From the NCBI GenBank assembly GCA_023388955.1, contig JAEWFH010000073.1, positions 1-55,502 on the forward strand: a stretch of DNA of 55,502 nt. Reading direction: 5' to 3'. The notes beneath the pieces were generated by a model. It was given only the letters and a program-made list of their open reading frames with translations, made no database searches and was not told the origin of the DNA. This document shows positions 41,839-49,219 of this stretch, one piece after another; within the stretch, counting starts at the first letter, position 1, and every line of letters starts with the position of its first letter. The stretch comes from Pseudomonadota bacterium. GTDB taxonomy: Bacteria; Pseudomonadota; Gammaproteobacteria; Xanthomonadales; Xanthomonadaceae. The position numbers were made by a program, and so were the translations under genes.

Positions 41839-42294
41839 TCAGTCGGGCTGGCGTACCTGGATCTGCGAGGCGTCGGTGACGTCCACGTGGGTCTGGTAGT
41901 AGTACTTCCCGGTGCGCTGCCCCTCCGAGATGAAGTCGATGCGCACCCGCCGCGCCGTGCCCGCGACCAGGATCTGCTTGCCGAGCAGCGCGACGTGCGG
42001 CGGCGCGCCGAACTCCCCGGTCAGCTGCGCGGCGGCGGCGGGCCACACGGTGACCGACAGGTTGCGCTGGTCGCGGTAGTCCTCCTCGGAATTGAGGTGC
42101 GTGCGCCGGGTCGTGCCGGTGCCACGGACCGTCATGGCGAAGACGCCGGTCACGCCCCGCTGGGGCGCGGCGGCGGCGAGCTGGACGGCATCGCCGGGCG
42201 CGATCCACTGCCCCGCGTCGACTGAACCGGGCCGCGTGGCGCAAGCGGCAAGCAGGAACAGCGGGAGCGCGAGGAGGAGTCCTTTCAGCTTCAT
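41839..42294 (-). CDS. Hypothetical lipoprotein
   Basis: A 151-residue lipoprotein: MKLKGLLLALPLFLLAAC gives a lipobox with Cys at 18. The mature part shows VTGVFAMTVRGTGTTRRTHLNSEEDYRDQ and VTVWPAAAAQL with a basic VAGTARRVRIDFI stretch and ends QIQVRQPD. No known family was recognised. The sequence looks beta-rich. Convergent on the SDR pseudogene with 6 bases between. Confidence 0.7.
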   Translation of the reverse strand: MKLKGLLLALPLFLLAACATRPGSVDAGQWIAPGDAVQLAAAAPQRGVTGVFAMTVRGTGTTRRTHLNSEEDYRDQRNLSVTVWPAAAAQLTGEFGAPPHVALLGKQILVAGTARRVRIDFISEGQRTGKYYYQTHVDVTDASQIQVRQPD

Positions 42295-42391
42295 GGTCGT
42301 TCCGTGGTTGGGTGGTTGCGCGGGAACATACACGAGCCGGGTTTCCACACACCAACGGCGCGGCCCGAAGGATACGCCAGGAAAATTCCCC

Positions 42392-42418
42392 TAAAGAAGC
42401 GCAAGCGCCTGCCGATAT
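42392..42418 (+). promoter_or_regulatory. Near-consensus sigma-28 (FliA) promoter
   Basis: TAAAGAAG, 11 bases, GCCGATAT. Against the consensus TAAAGTTT-N11-GCCGATAA the -35 matches 5 of 8 and the -10 matches 7 of 8, with exact spacing. It lies 56 bases before the ATG of the small gene at 42475. No flagellar gene is in the window. Confidence 0.5.
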
Positions 42419-42474
42419 GCCCAGTTCTTGGGGTCTGCACGCGGCACTTGGGCCGCCACCGACAGGAGTGGGGA

Positions 42475-42648
42475 ATGGACAGCAACACGCACGATGACTC
42501 GAACGGCCGGCTCACGGAGGCCCAGGCCACGGACACCAACGTGCCCAGCACCACCTCCACCGGCCAGCGGGTGCAGTTCATGGGCAAGGACGAATCCGAG
42601 CTCGCGGTACGCATGGGCGGACGGCTACTGGACCGGGGCGGGATCTAA
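42475..42648 (+). CDS. Hypothetical 57-residue protein behind a sigma-28 promoter
   Basis: A hydrophilic small protein, MDSNTHDDSNGRLTEAQAT..., Thr/Ser/Asp-rich in its first half, with a conserved-looking C-terminus QFMGKDESELAVRMGGRLL. No cysteine or membrane segment. AGGAG lies 8 bases before the ATG. Not recognised; it is not FlgM by motif. A 7-bp hairpin (ATGCAGC/GCTGCAT, 42671-42693) followed by TTT lies 22 bases after its stop and may terminate it. Confidence 0.6.
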   Translation: MDSNTHDDSNGRLTEAQATDTNVPSTTSTGQRVQFMGKDESELAVRMGGRLLDRGGI

Positions 42649-42741
42649 CCCCCGCCCCACCTCCAGCGCCATGCAGCGCGAACGCGGCTGCATTTCCAAC
42701 GCCGGATCCGTTCGGCGATCCAGCGAAATCCAGGAAGCAGG

Positions 42742-43395
42742 ATGTTCATTGTTCGAGACGGGGATGTAGAGCACGGGCCGGTGTCACTGGCCCGGGTCCA
42801 GGCCATGCACGACAAGGGTGAGATCGGCACCGATGCGCAGTTCCGCGCGGAGGACTCCGGGCACTGGATGTCGGTAGGCAAGGAGTTCGGCAAGCCCCCT
42901 GCCCCCGCCCCTGCCGGGGCCAAGCCAGCGGCCGAGCGGGAAAGCACCACGAACACGATGACCGGCACGGTCAAGTGGTTCTCACAGGAAAAGGGCTACG
43001 GCTTCCTCGTAGGCAGCGACGGCCAGGATCGCTACTTCGCGGTCCAGGAGATACGCGGCGCGGTGCTGCCCGGCAACGGAACCCCCGTGGAGTTCCGCCC
43101 GGCCGCCGGGAAACGCGGCCCACGGGCACGTGGTGTCGAATTGCTGGCGGCTCCCGCCAGTAACGGCCGGACCGACGACCGGGCCACCTGCGGCAACTGC
43201 GGAAAGCGAATGATCCCAAGGGTGGTGACAGGACCGCCGGCATTCAGTGGTCACCGCTGGACACCAGAGCCGAAGTATTCGATGTGCCCCTTCTGCGCAG
43301 CCAAGCACGAGACCTTTGAAAAGGAAGCGGACGGCACCTTGATCCTGATCATCGTGGTCGTATTCGCCGCACTGATCCTCTTCGCGATGTTTTGA
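42742..43395 (+). CDS. GYF_2 / cold-shock / zinc-ribbon tail-anchored protein
   Basis: A 217-residue protein with an unusual architecture. Residues 1-50 form a GYF_2 domain (MFIVRDGDVEHGPVSLARVQ ... HWMSVGKEFG). A Pro/Ala linker leads to a cold-shock domain at 73-135 with GTVKWFSQEKGYGFLV (RNP1-like KGYGFL) and RYFAV (RNP2-like). Next is a zinc-ribbon with C150, C153, C182 and C185 (CGNC ... CPFC), and the protein ends in one membrane helix (residues 199-216, TLILIIVVVFAALILFAMF). It would place an RNA-binding module on the cytoplasmic face of the membrane. Ribosome site AGGAAGCAGG. The zinc-ribbon and GYF domains could bind protein partners. Confidence 0.75.
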   Translation: MFIVRDGDVEHGPVSLARVQAMHDKGEIGTDAQFRAEDSGHWMSVGKEFGKPPAPAPAGAKPAAERESTTNTMTGTVKWFSQEKGYGFLVGSDGQDRYFAVQEIRGAVLPGNGTPVEFRPAAGKRGPRARGVELLAAPASNGRTDDRATCGNCGKRMIPRVVTGPPAFSGHRWTPEPKYSMCPFCAAKHETFEKEADGTLILIIVVVFAALILFAMF

Positions 43396-43435
43396 GCCGG
43401 AGAGTGAAGCGGGTCACCAATACGGGAGAAGGTAG

Positions 43436-43897
43436 ATGGAGTACTACGTACGTGACGGCTCAGCTGAGCCGCGGCAGGTCAAGCACGACGAACTGGTGGG
43501 ATTGATCAAAGAGGGGAAGGTATCTCCCGCTGCGGAGTTCAAGTCCATGGACTGGGCGTCATGGTTACCGATAAGTCACTTCAGTGGGACCGACGCCGCC
43601 GAGGACACCGGCAGCGGAGACAACACTTACACCGAGCATCGGGCGCCCGCCGTAGCCGCGACGGAATCAGAGCTCGCGGTATTGACCGGAACCGTCCTGA
43701 TCGTGCTTGGCATTATCGTCGCCCTGGTAATCCTTCTGTCCAGCTTCCTTGTCGAGGTTCGGACTTCGTTTACAACGACCAAGACGGTCGTGAGCTGGAA
43801 CGCCCTCCTGTTGGCGACACAGTATGGAATCCTTGTTGCAGTAACGGGCTGGATTCTTCGCATTGCAGGAAAAACCCTGGGCCGGATCGAGAACTGA
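43436..43897 (+). CDS. GYF_2-domain membrane protein
   Basis: A 153-residue protein with a GYF_2 domain at residues 1-50 (MEYYVRDGSAEPRQVKHDEL ... WASWLPISHF), a polar linker and two membrane helices (LTGTVLIVLGIIVALVILLS and ALLLATQYGILVAVTGWILRI). The N-terminus is homologous to the GYF_2 part of the preceding gene but there is no cold-shock domain. Ribosome site GGAGAAGG. GC is lower than in the surrounding genome. Both genes are probably one unit, 40 bases apart. Confidence 0.75.
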   Translation: MEYYVRDGSAEPRQVKHDELVGLIKEGKVSPAAEFKSMDWASWLPISHFSGTDAAEDTGSGDNTYTEHRAPAVAATESELAVLTGTVLIVLGIIVALVILLSSFLVEVRTSFTTTKTVVSWNALLLATQYGILVAVTGWILRIAGKTLGRIEN

Positions 43898-43923
43898 TTC
43901 CCATCTCAGCAACGGAGAAAGTC

Positions 43924-44451
43924 TTGAAGAGTTCGATCACTCGGGCCGCAGCCTTGGCGGTCCTTTCGCTGTGCAGCACTGCAGCACTCGCCGACCCGAC
44001 TGTATTCAATCTGGAGCTTGGGACGACCAGCGAAGACCAGATGAAGTCGCTGTACGTTGCGGAACACATCGGCATCAACAAGTACAGCAACGGAAACATG
44101 TACTCCATCCCCACGCGTGAAGTCAGTTTCAACGGGGTCAAGGAAATAACGGTGATCTTTGACACAAGTGGTGTACTGGCCGCTGTGCTGACCACCTTCC
44201 CCAAATCCAAGTTCAACTACTTGAATGAAATCATGGACGGGAAGTACAGGAAGACCAGCGAGCAGATCCCGTTTGTCGGAAACAAGCTGGCCAAGTACCG
44301 GGACGGTGAAACTGAAATCACGCTTGATTCGCCGCACATGAGTTTCGACATGTCATTGAACTACATCCGGAATGACTTCATGCACACATTCCGTCAGAGA
44401 AGCGCATCCGACGAGCGCACGAAACGTACGCAAGAAGCATCCCAGCTGTAG
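43924..44451 (+). CDS. Hypothetical periplasmic protein with TTG start
   Basis: The frame begins at a TTG preceded by GGAGAAAG (positions 43914-43921). From there it encodes (M)KSSITRAAALAVLSLCSTAAL with cleavage before ADP, a Sec signal. The 150-residue mature part has VFNLELGTTSEDQMKSLYV and EVSFNGVKEITVIFDTSGVL. No domain recognised. No ATG gives a signal peptide in this frame. It is 26 bases after the GYF gene and has similarly low GC, so is likely in the same unit. Confidence 0.65.
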   Translation: MKSSITRAAALAVLSLCSTAALADPTVFNLELGTTSEDQMKSLYVAEHIGINKYSNGNMYSIPTREVSFNGVKEITVIFDTSGVLAAVLTTFPKSKFNYLNEIMDGKYRKTSEQIPFVGNKLAKYRDGETEITLDSPHMSFDMSLNYIRNDFMHTFRQRSASDERTKRTQEASQL

Positions 44452-44542
44452 TCGCCGCGCTTTAGCCGGCAGCCGGAGCATAAACACCAACGGCCCGTTA
44501 TACCCACCGCAGTCGTGGGCGATCCATTTTTCAGAGAAAGAT

Positions 44543-47257
44543 TTGAACCGCTCGATCCTTGCTACTGCCGTCTTCTCGGCTCTTCTTCTCACTGCCTGCG
44601 GTGGCGGCGGTGGTGGTGGCGGCAACAACGTGAAGCCGGAGGCCCCGCCGCCGGTACAGCCCCCGCCGACGCAGCCGCCGACCGACCCCGATCCGGACCC
44701 GACTCCGGACCCCGGCCCGACCCGCGTCTACAACGGCCGCATCGACAACACACTGATGCCGATCAATGCCGATCTCGCGCACGAGCACGGCATCACCGGC
44801 AAAGGTGTCACCGTTGGTTTGCTCGACGACGTTCACTACGAGGACTACACCGTACTCGAGGGGAAAGTGTCGTCCTACAAGGACTACACCGACACCCCCG
44901 GCTCAGAAGACACGCACAAGAAGCGCGGACACGGCTCGCGCATGGGCGCCATCATTGCTGGCAACATCGTAGATGGCTGGAAGGGTGGTGTGGCGCCTGA
45001 TGCCCAAATCGCCTGGGGCCGCGTCTGTGTTGAGGATGGTTGCAGCTCTCGTTATATGAGGGATGCCGTTGAAGAACTCGTCCAACAGGGCGTGACAATC
45101 TTCAATGTCTCGATCGGCGGATCTCGTGAGACCGTTTCAGATCAGCAAGCGTCAGCACTTGCCTACGCAAGCTCCTTCAGTGCCGTGGTGGAAGCGAATG
45201 GGCTCGTCATTGCCAGTGCCGGAAACGACAGCCGTGACGAGGCTGGCTATCCCGCTGCTTCGCCTGTTCACCAGCCGCACCTGGCCAATAACTGGATCGC
45301 TGCGACCGCGGTCGACGTAAATTCAAAGGGTGAATTTGCGGCTCACGCCGAGTATGCCAACGAATGCGGCCAAGCCGCCCAGTGGTGCATTTCGACCCCA
45401 GGCCTTCACAGCACGCCCAATGTACCCGATGGCGACCCGGCCTACGCCACGGGCTCCCAGGGCACTTCCAATGCTGCAGCGGTCACCACCGGCGTCGCCG
45501 CCCTGGTGCAGCACGCGTTCCCGTGGATGAACGGCCACAACATCCAGCAGACGATCCTGACCACCGCGACGGACATCGGAGACGAAGGCATCGACGCGAC
45601 CTACGGCTGGGGCCTGATCAATGCCGAGAAGGCGATCTTCGGGCCGGCCCAGTTCCAGGGCGATGCGTTCGTGGCGGACGTGAGCGGCAATTCGGTCTTC
45701 GCCAACGACATCAGCGGCGAGTTCGGCCTGATCAAGAACGGTACGGGTGGGCTGCGCCTTGCTGGCGACAACACCTTCAAGGGCGATACCGTCATCAACG
45801 AGGGCGTGCTGAGCTTCTCCGGCGACACCGCCTCCAGCGTCATCGTCAACGAAGGCGGCACCTACCGCGCCCGTGGCGGCAAGATCGGCGGCGATTACAC
45901 CGCCTATGCCGGCTCCCAGACCAGCATCACCCTCGGTGAGCCGCTGATCATTGGCGGTGCCGCCACCCTCGACGGCTCCCTGCACCTGCGGCCGGAGGCT
46001 TCCGACTACCAGGTCGCCACCACCGAGAACCTGCTGAGCGCCGCTTCGGTGGAGGGTGCGTTCTCGGACATCAAGTACGGCTCGTCCTTCTTCTGGACCG
46101 CCGACCTGGTCTACGGCGATACCACCGTCGATGCCGAGCTGGCCCGTGCATCCGCTACCGCCACCGCGCAGTCGATGGGTACCAGCCAGGCCGTGATCGA
46201 CGGCGCCGGCCAGATGGATGCCCTGGTGGGCCTGCTCGACCAGCGCATGCAGTCCGGCGACACCGCCGGCATCGAATCCCTGCTGGCCTCGGTCGGCAGC
46301 ATCATCAACGCCTCCGACGACACGGCCTCGGTCGCACTCGCGAGCCTGACCGGCCACGCCCACGGGGTACAGCGCACCGTGGCCGTGCAGTCGGTGATGA
46401 ACGATGCCCGGATGCTGGCCGACCGCCTGCCCTACCTCGCCTCCACCACCGCCCCGACCGCATGGGCCCAGGGCTACCACGTGGACGGGGAGCTGGACCG
46501 CACCGGCTACGCCAGCGCCGAGTACCGCCAGGATGCCTTCACCATCGGCATCGACGTGCCGCTGGGCGGCTGGGTCGTGGGTGGCGCGCTGACCAAGGGC
46601 GAGAACCGGGCCGATGTCGACTTCACCCGCAGCCGCATCGAGGCCGACCGGGTTGGCGTGAGCGCCTATGCCTACAAGCCGTTTGGCTTCGGCTACCTGT
46701 CGGCGGTCGCCGGCGTGAACGAGTTCGACGTGGACAGCCGCCGCGACGTGTATGACGGCACCACCGCCCAGCAAGTGCTCTCGTCCCGCGATGAATCGTC
46801 CTGGCATGCCCGCCTTGAGGGCGGCCTCAACCTGGGCAACGGCCTGACCCCGTTCGCCGCGGTGGGTGCGATCAGCCACGAGCAGGATGCCTTCGTCGAA
46901 GACGGTGCCAACGGCCTGGGCCTGAGCGCCGGCAAGGACGAGGTGACCATGCAGTACGCCGATGTCGGCCTGCGCCACACCAGCCGTGCCGGCCGGTGGG
47001 CCTTCAACAGCCTGCTCGCCTACCGCGACGTGTTCGACACCGAGGACACCGGCTTCAACGCCTGGTTCACCGGCGCCCCGGACGCAACCTTCGCAGTGGA
47101 AGGCCAGCCGCTGCCGGAGGACTCCATCCGGGCAAGCGTGGGCGCGGCCTACGCCCTGTCGCGCAACGTCCTGCTCTACGGAAACGTGGGCCTGGAGCGT
47201 GGCAGTGAGGAGCACGACAACACGAGTGCTGCCGTGGGCCTGCGCTGGGCTTTCTGA
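44543..47257 (+). CDS. Subtilisin-like serine protease autotransporter, lipoprotein type
   Basis: A 904-residue type V secreted protease. The TTG start gives NRSILATAVFSALLLTAC, a lipobox with Cys at 19, followed by poly-Gly and a Pro/Asp linker. The S8 catalytic triad is D95 (TVGLLDD), H130 (RGHGSRMG) and S309 (GSQGTSNAAAV); the first two motifs are non-canonical. A PATR repeat, LIKNGTGGLRLAGDN, follows, then a beta-barrel of about 260 residues ending in GLRWAF. The lipoprotein signal plus poly-Gly mirrors NalP/AspA of Neisseria. It may cleave other surface proteins. GC of the protease part is lower than that of the barrel. Confidence 0.88.
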   Translation: MNRSILATAVFSALLLTACGGGGGGGGNNVKPEAPPPVQPPPTQPPTDPDPDPTPDPGPTRVYNGRIDNTLMPINADLAHEHGITGKGVTVGLLDDVHYEDYTVLEGKVSSYKDYTDTPGSEDTHKKRGHGSRMGAIIAGNIVDGWKGGVAPDAQIAWGRVCVEDGCSSRYMRDAVEELVQQGVTIFNVSIGGSRETVSDQQASALAYASSFSAVVEANGLVIASAGNDSRDEAGYPAASPVHQPHLANNWIAATAVDVNSKGEFAAHAEYANECGQAAQWCISTPGLHSTPNVPDGDPAYATGSQGTSNAAAVTTGVAALVQHAFPWMNGHNIQQTILTTATDIGDEGIDATYGWGLINAEKAIFGPAQFQGDAFVADVSGNSVFANDISGEFGLIKNGTGGLRLAGDNTFKGDTVINEGVLSFSGDTASSVIVNEGGTYRARGGKIGGDYTAYAGSQTSITLGEPLIIGGAATLDGSLHLRPEASDYQVATTENLLSAASVEGAFSDIKYGSSFFWTADLVYGDTTVDAELARASATATAQSMGTSQAVIDGAGQMDALVGLLDQRMQSGDTAGIESLLASVGSIINASDDTASVALASLTGHAHGVQRTVAVQSVMNDARMLADRLPYLASTTAPTAWAQGYHVDGELDRTGYASAEYRQDAFTIGIDVPLGGWVVGGALTKGENRADVDFTRSRIEADRVGVSAYAYKPFGFGYLSAVAGVNEFDVDSRRDVYDGTTAQQVLSSRDESSWHARLEGGLNLGNGLTPFAAVGAISHEQDAFVEDGANGLGLSAGKDEVTMQYADVGLRHTSRAGRWAFNSLLAYRDVFDTEDTGFNAWFTGAPDATFAVEGQPLPEDSIRASVGAAYALSRNVLLYGNVGLERGSEEHDNTSAAVGLRWAF

Positions 47258-47290
47258 GTTTTGCTTTCGCTTCTTTCGAGTACCCAACTG

Positions 47291-48292
47291 ATGTTCAAGA
47301 AACTGATTGGCTCCCTCGCTGTCGCGGTGGCGCTCGCTCCTCTGTCCTCCTTCGCGTCTTCCCAGGTAAGCGAGGAAGACGCGCGGGAGCTGTACGGCAA
47401 GCTGGCCGACCACTATCACGTCGTCGATTCGACGGCATGGCCGCTACTGACCACGGGCGCGGACCTGTGTACCCGTGGCACGCAGTGGCGTACCGGGATT
47501 CGCCCCAAGGCCTTTGAGTTCGACGGCGACCCCACCCCCACCGTCTTCACCGTCGCCACCGGCTCGCCGGCAGACCTGGCTGGCGTGCAGGCCGGCGATG
47601 TCGTGGTCTCGGTGAACGGTGACAAGCCGCGCCGCGGGTTCCGGACCTCGTATGAGGAAAAGCTCGCATCGCTGTTCGCACACGAGTCTGCTGATCCGGT
47701 TGAGCTCGTGGTCACCCGCGACGACGGGGAGCACGCCTTCACCATCACTCCGGTGGAAGCCTGCAACCTCAGGCTCACCTACGTGCCGCGCATGACCGGG
47801 CGATTCCACAGCGAACGGATCAACGACATCATCGTGACCGAGGCCTTCTTCCAGGCCGGCGACGAGGAGTGGCAGCGCCAGGCGTTCCTGGCGACGGATC
47901 TCGCCTACGCAATGAGTGAGACCCGGGCGGCCAACGAGAAGATGCGCGGCTTCCTTGGCAAGGGTGCGGCGTTCCTCGAAACCGTGGGGGTGGCAGGCGG
48001 CGGATTGCTTAACACGGCCGCACTCGGATCCCACTTCGTGCTCAACGCCGACCAGGCCCTGGCGGCCGATCGCGTAAGCCTGTTCCTGCTGGCGCGGCTG
48101 GGTGTCGATGTGGAGCAGGTGCCTGACTATTGGCGCAGCATCTACCGGTACGCGGAAGGCGACGGCGCCCTGGACAAGCACTTCGGCCTACGCCCTGGGC
48201 TGACCGAGCGTGAGGCGGCCTTTGAGGAAGCCCTTGTCGAGATCCGCGCCAAGATGGCCGCCGGGGAGCCGCTGACGCCGGACCGGTCCTGA
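47291..48292 (+). CDS. PDZ-domain M48-like pseudoprotease
   Basis: A 333-residue periplasmic protein (signal peptide to about residue 22, LAPLSSFAS). A PDZ domain covers 84-155 (GSPADLAGVQAGDVVVSVNG, VELVVTRDDGEH). The rest follows the fold of M48 peptidases with PDZ domains: INDIIVTEAFFQAGDEEWQR, then TDLAYAM at 202-208 where HExxH should be, and ALAADRVSLFLLARLGVDV where the zinc-binding Glu of ExxxD should be (A258). All metal ligands are lost, so it should be inactive. It starts 33 bases after the autotransporter and is likely co-transcribed. Confidence 0.75.
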   Translation: MFKKLIGSLAVAVALAPLSSFASSQVSEEDARELYGKLADHYHVVDSTAWPLLTTGADLCTRGTQWRTGIRPKAFEFDGDPTPTVFTVATGSPADLAGVQAGDVVVSVNGDKPRRGFRTSYEEKLASLFAHESADPVELVVTRDDGEHAFTITPVEACNLRLTYVPRMTGRFHSERINDIIVTEAFFQAGDEEWQRQAFLATDLAYAMSETRAANEKMRGFLGKGAAFLETVGVAGGGLLNTAALGSHFVLNADQALAADRVSLFLLARLGVDVEQVPDYWRSIYRYAEGDGALDKHFGLRPGLTEREAAFEEALVEIRAKMAAGEPLTPDRS

Positions 48293-48430
48293 TCTGCCTG
48301 CACGAATATGGAGTGCTAAGTGGAGCTCTCCGTGCCATCAGGCGCGGAGAGCCTGCCTCCGGAGCCCGCGGCGGTGGCGATTAACGCACCGCCGCCCCCG
48401 TCACGGCGCCTGCTTCGCCATGCGGCTCTG

Positions 48431-48553
48431 TCACCCCGGGCCGCTGGCCGTCTCCCCGGTCAACCCGGGCAGTTCCTCGTAATCCGCGGGTTTCAGCTTG
48501 TACGCGTCCACCCGCGGCAGGTCAGAGTTCAAGGTGGGACCGGATGCGGGCTT
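48431..48553 (-). pseudogene. BrnA-like antitoxin N-terminal remnant
   Basis: Reading leftward from 48553, the frame gives KPASGPTLNSDLPRVDAYKL and then KPADYEELPGLTGE before a TGA. The S-D-L-x-x-V-D-A and E-Y-x-E-x-P-x-L-T pattern is typical of BrnA-type antitoxins, which normally continue for 50 or more residues. There is no start codon at the expected place (AGGAG is followed by CGCGAACAAG). It is a broken second copy beside the intact brnTA. Confidence 0.5.
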
Positions 48554-48624
48554 GTTCGCGCTCCTTTTCTCATGCTGAAGATACGGCGGACGCCATCGCG
48601 CGGCGTATAGCCAACCGCTGTGTC

Positions 48625-48653
48625 TTGCGCGCCCGAATTACCGTTACTACACT
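48625..48653 (+). promoter_or_regulatory. Promoter for brnTA
   Basis: TTGCGC (48625), 17-base spacer, TACACT (48648). The ATG of brnT is 8 bases after the -10, so transcripts would start at or just before the start codon. No Shine-Dalgarno is visible, consistent with a leaderless mRNA. Confidence 0.5.
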
Positions 48654-48660
48654 AATTCGC

Positions 48661-48933
48661 ATGAAGATTACCTTCGACGAAGCCAAGCGGGCCAGTACGC
48701 TCCAGGCACGTGGTTTGGACTTCGCCGAAGCGGATCTGGTCTTCGCTGGACCGACGGTGACGCTCGAGGACACACGACGAGACTACGGCGAGACACGCTG
48801 GATCAGCATGGGCTTGCTCAACAGGCGCCCCGTCGTGCTGGTCTGGACACCACGCGGGGACGCCCGCCGCATCATTTCCATGAGGTACGCACATGACCAC
48901 GAAGCAGAAAAGTTCGGCCTCGACCTGGGTTGA
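48661..48933 (+). CDS. brnT: BrnT family toxin
   Basis: A 90-residue type II toxin, an RNase of the RelE-like fold. It begins with the family block MKITFDEAKRASTLQARGLD and continues LVFAGPTVTLEDTRRDYGETR, ISMGLLNRRPVVLVWTPRGD and ISMRYAHDHEAEKF, including the conserved arginines and acidic residues of the active site. The antitoxin brnA starts inside its 3' end (41-base overlap), the normal order. The pair is likely autoregulated by BrnA. Confidence 0.92.
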   Translation: MKITFDEAKRASTLQARGLDFAEADLVFAGPTVTLEDTRRDYGETRWISMGLLNRRPVVLVWTPRGDARRIISMRYAHDHEAEKFGLDLG

Positions 48934-49192
48934 CCCGGACGATGCGCCCGAGCTTACCGAGGCGGATCTGGAGAATGGCACCTGGCGCATCGGCGGACGG
49001 GTGGTTACGCGCGAAGTCGCCCGCAAAGCGGTGGCGCGGCGTGGGCGGCCGCCCGGAACAGCGAAGAAGGAGTCCACCACCATCCGCTTCGACAAGGACG
49101 TGCTGGAAGCGTTCCGCGCGGGTGGGCCGGGGTGGCAGTCGCGCATGAACGCGGCACTGCGGGAGTGGCTGGGCGAGCATCCACAACGCTGA
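48893..49192 (+). CDS. brnA: BrnA family antitoxin
   Basis: A 99-residue antitoxin that neutralises BrnT and binds the operon promoter. The N-terminal half wraps the toxin (WVDPDDAPELTEADLENGTWRI); the C-terminal half is a ribbon-helix-helix domain with STTIRFDKDVLEAFRAGGPGWQSRMNAAL. GAGGTACGCAC precedes its ATG. The overlapping frames indicate translation coupling. Confidence 0.92.
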   Translation: MTTKQKSSASTWVDPDDAPELTEADLENGTWRIGGRVVTREVARKAVARRGRPPGTAKKESTTIRFDKDVLEAFRAGGPGWQSRMNAALREWLGEHPQR

Positions 49193-49219
49193 ACCACCCC
49201 GCGCTGCACGCGCGTTCCC

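Noticed and set aside
44590..44640. Poly-Gly coding stretch in the autotransporter as a phase-variable tract
   Set aside because: The glycine codons are mixed (GGT, GGC) so there is no homopolymer or short tandem repeat prone to slippage.
48320..48610. 96-codon plus-strand frame before brnT
   Set aside because: Pro/Arg-rich, no ribosome site and antisense to the more convincing BrnA-like remnant.
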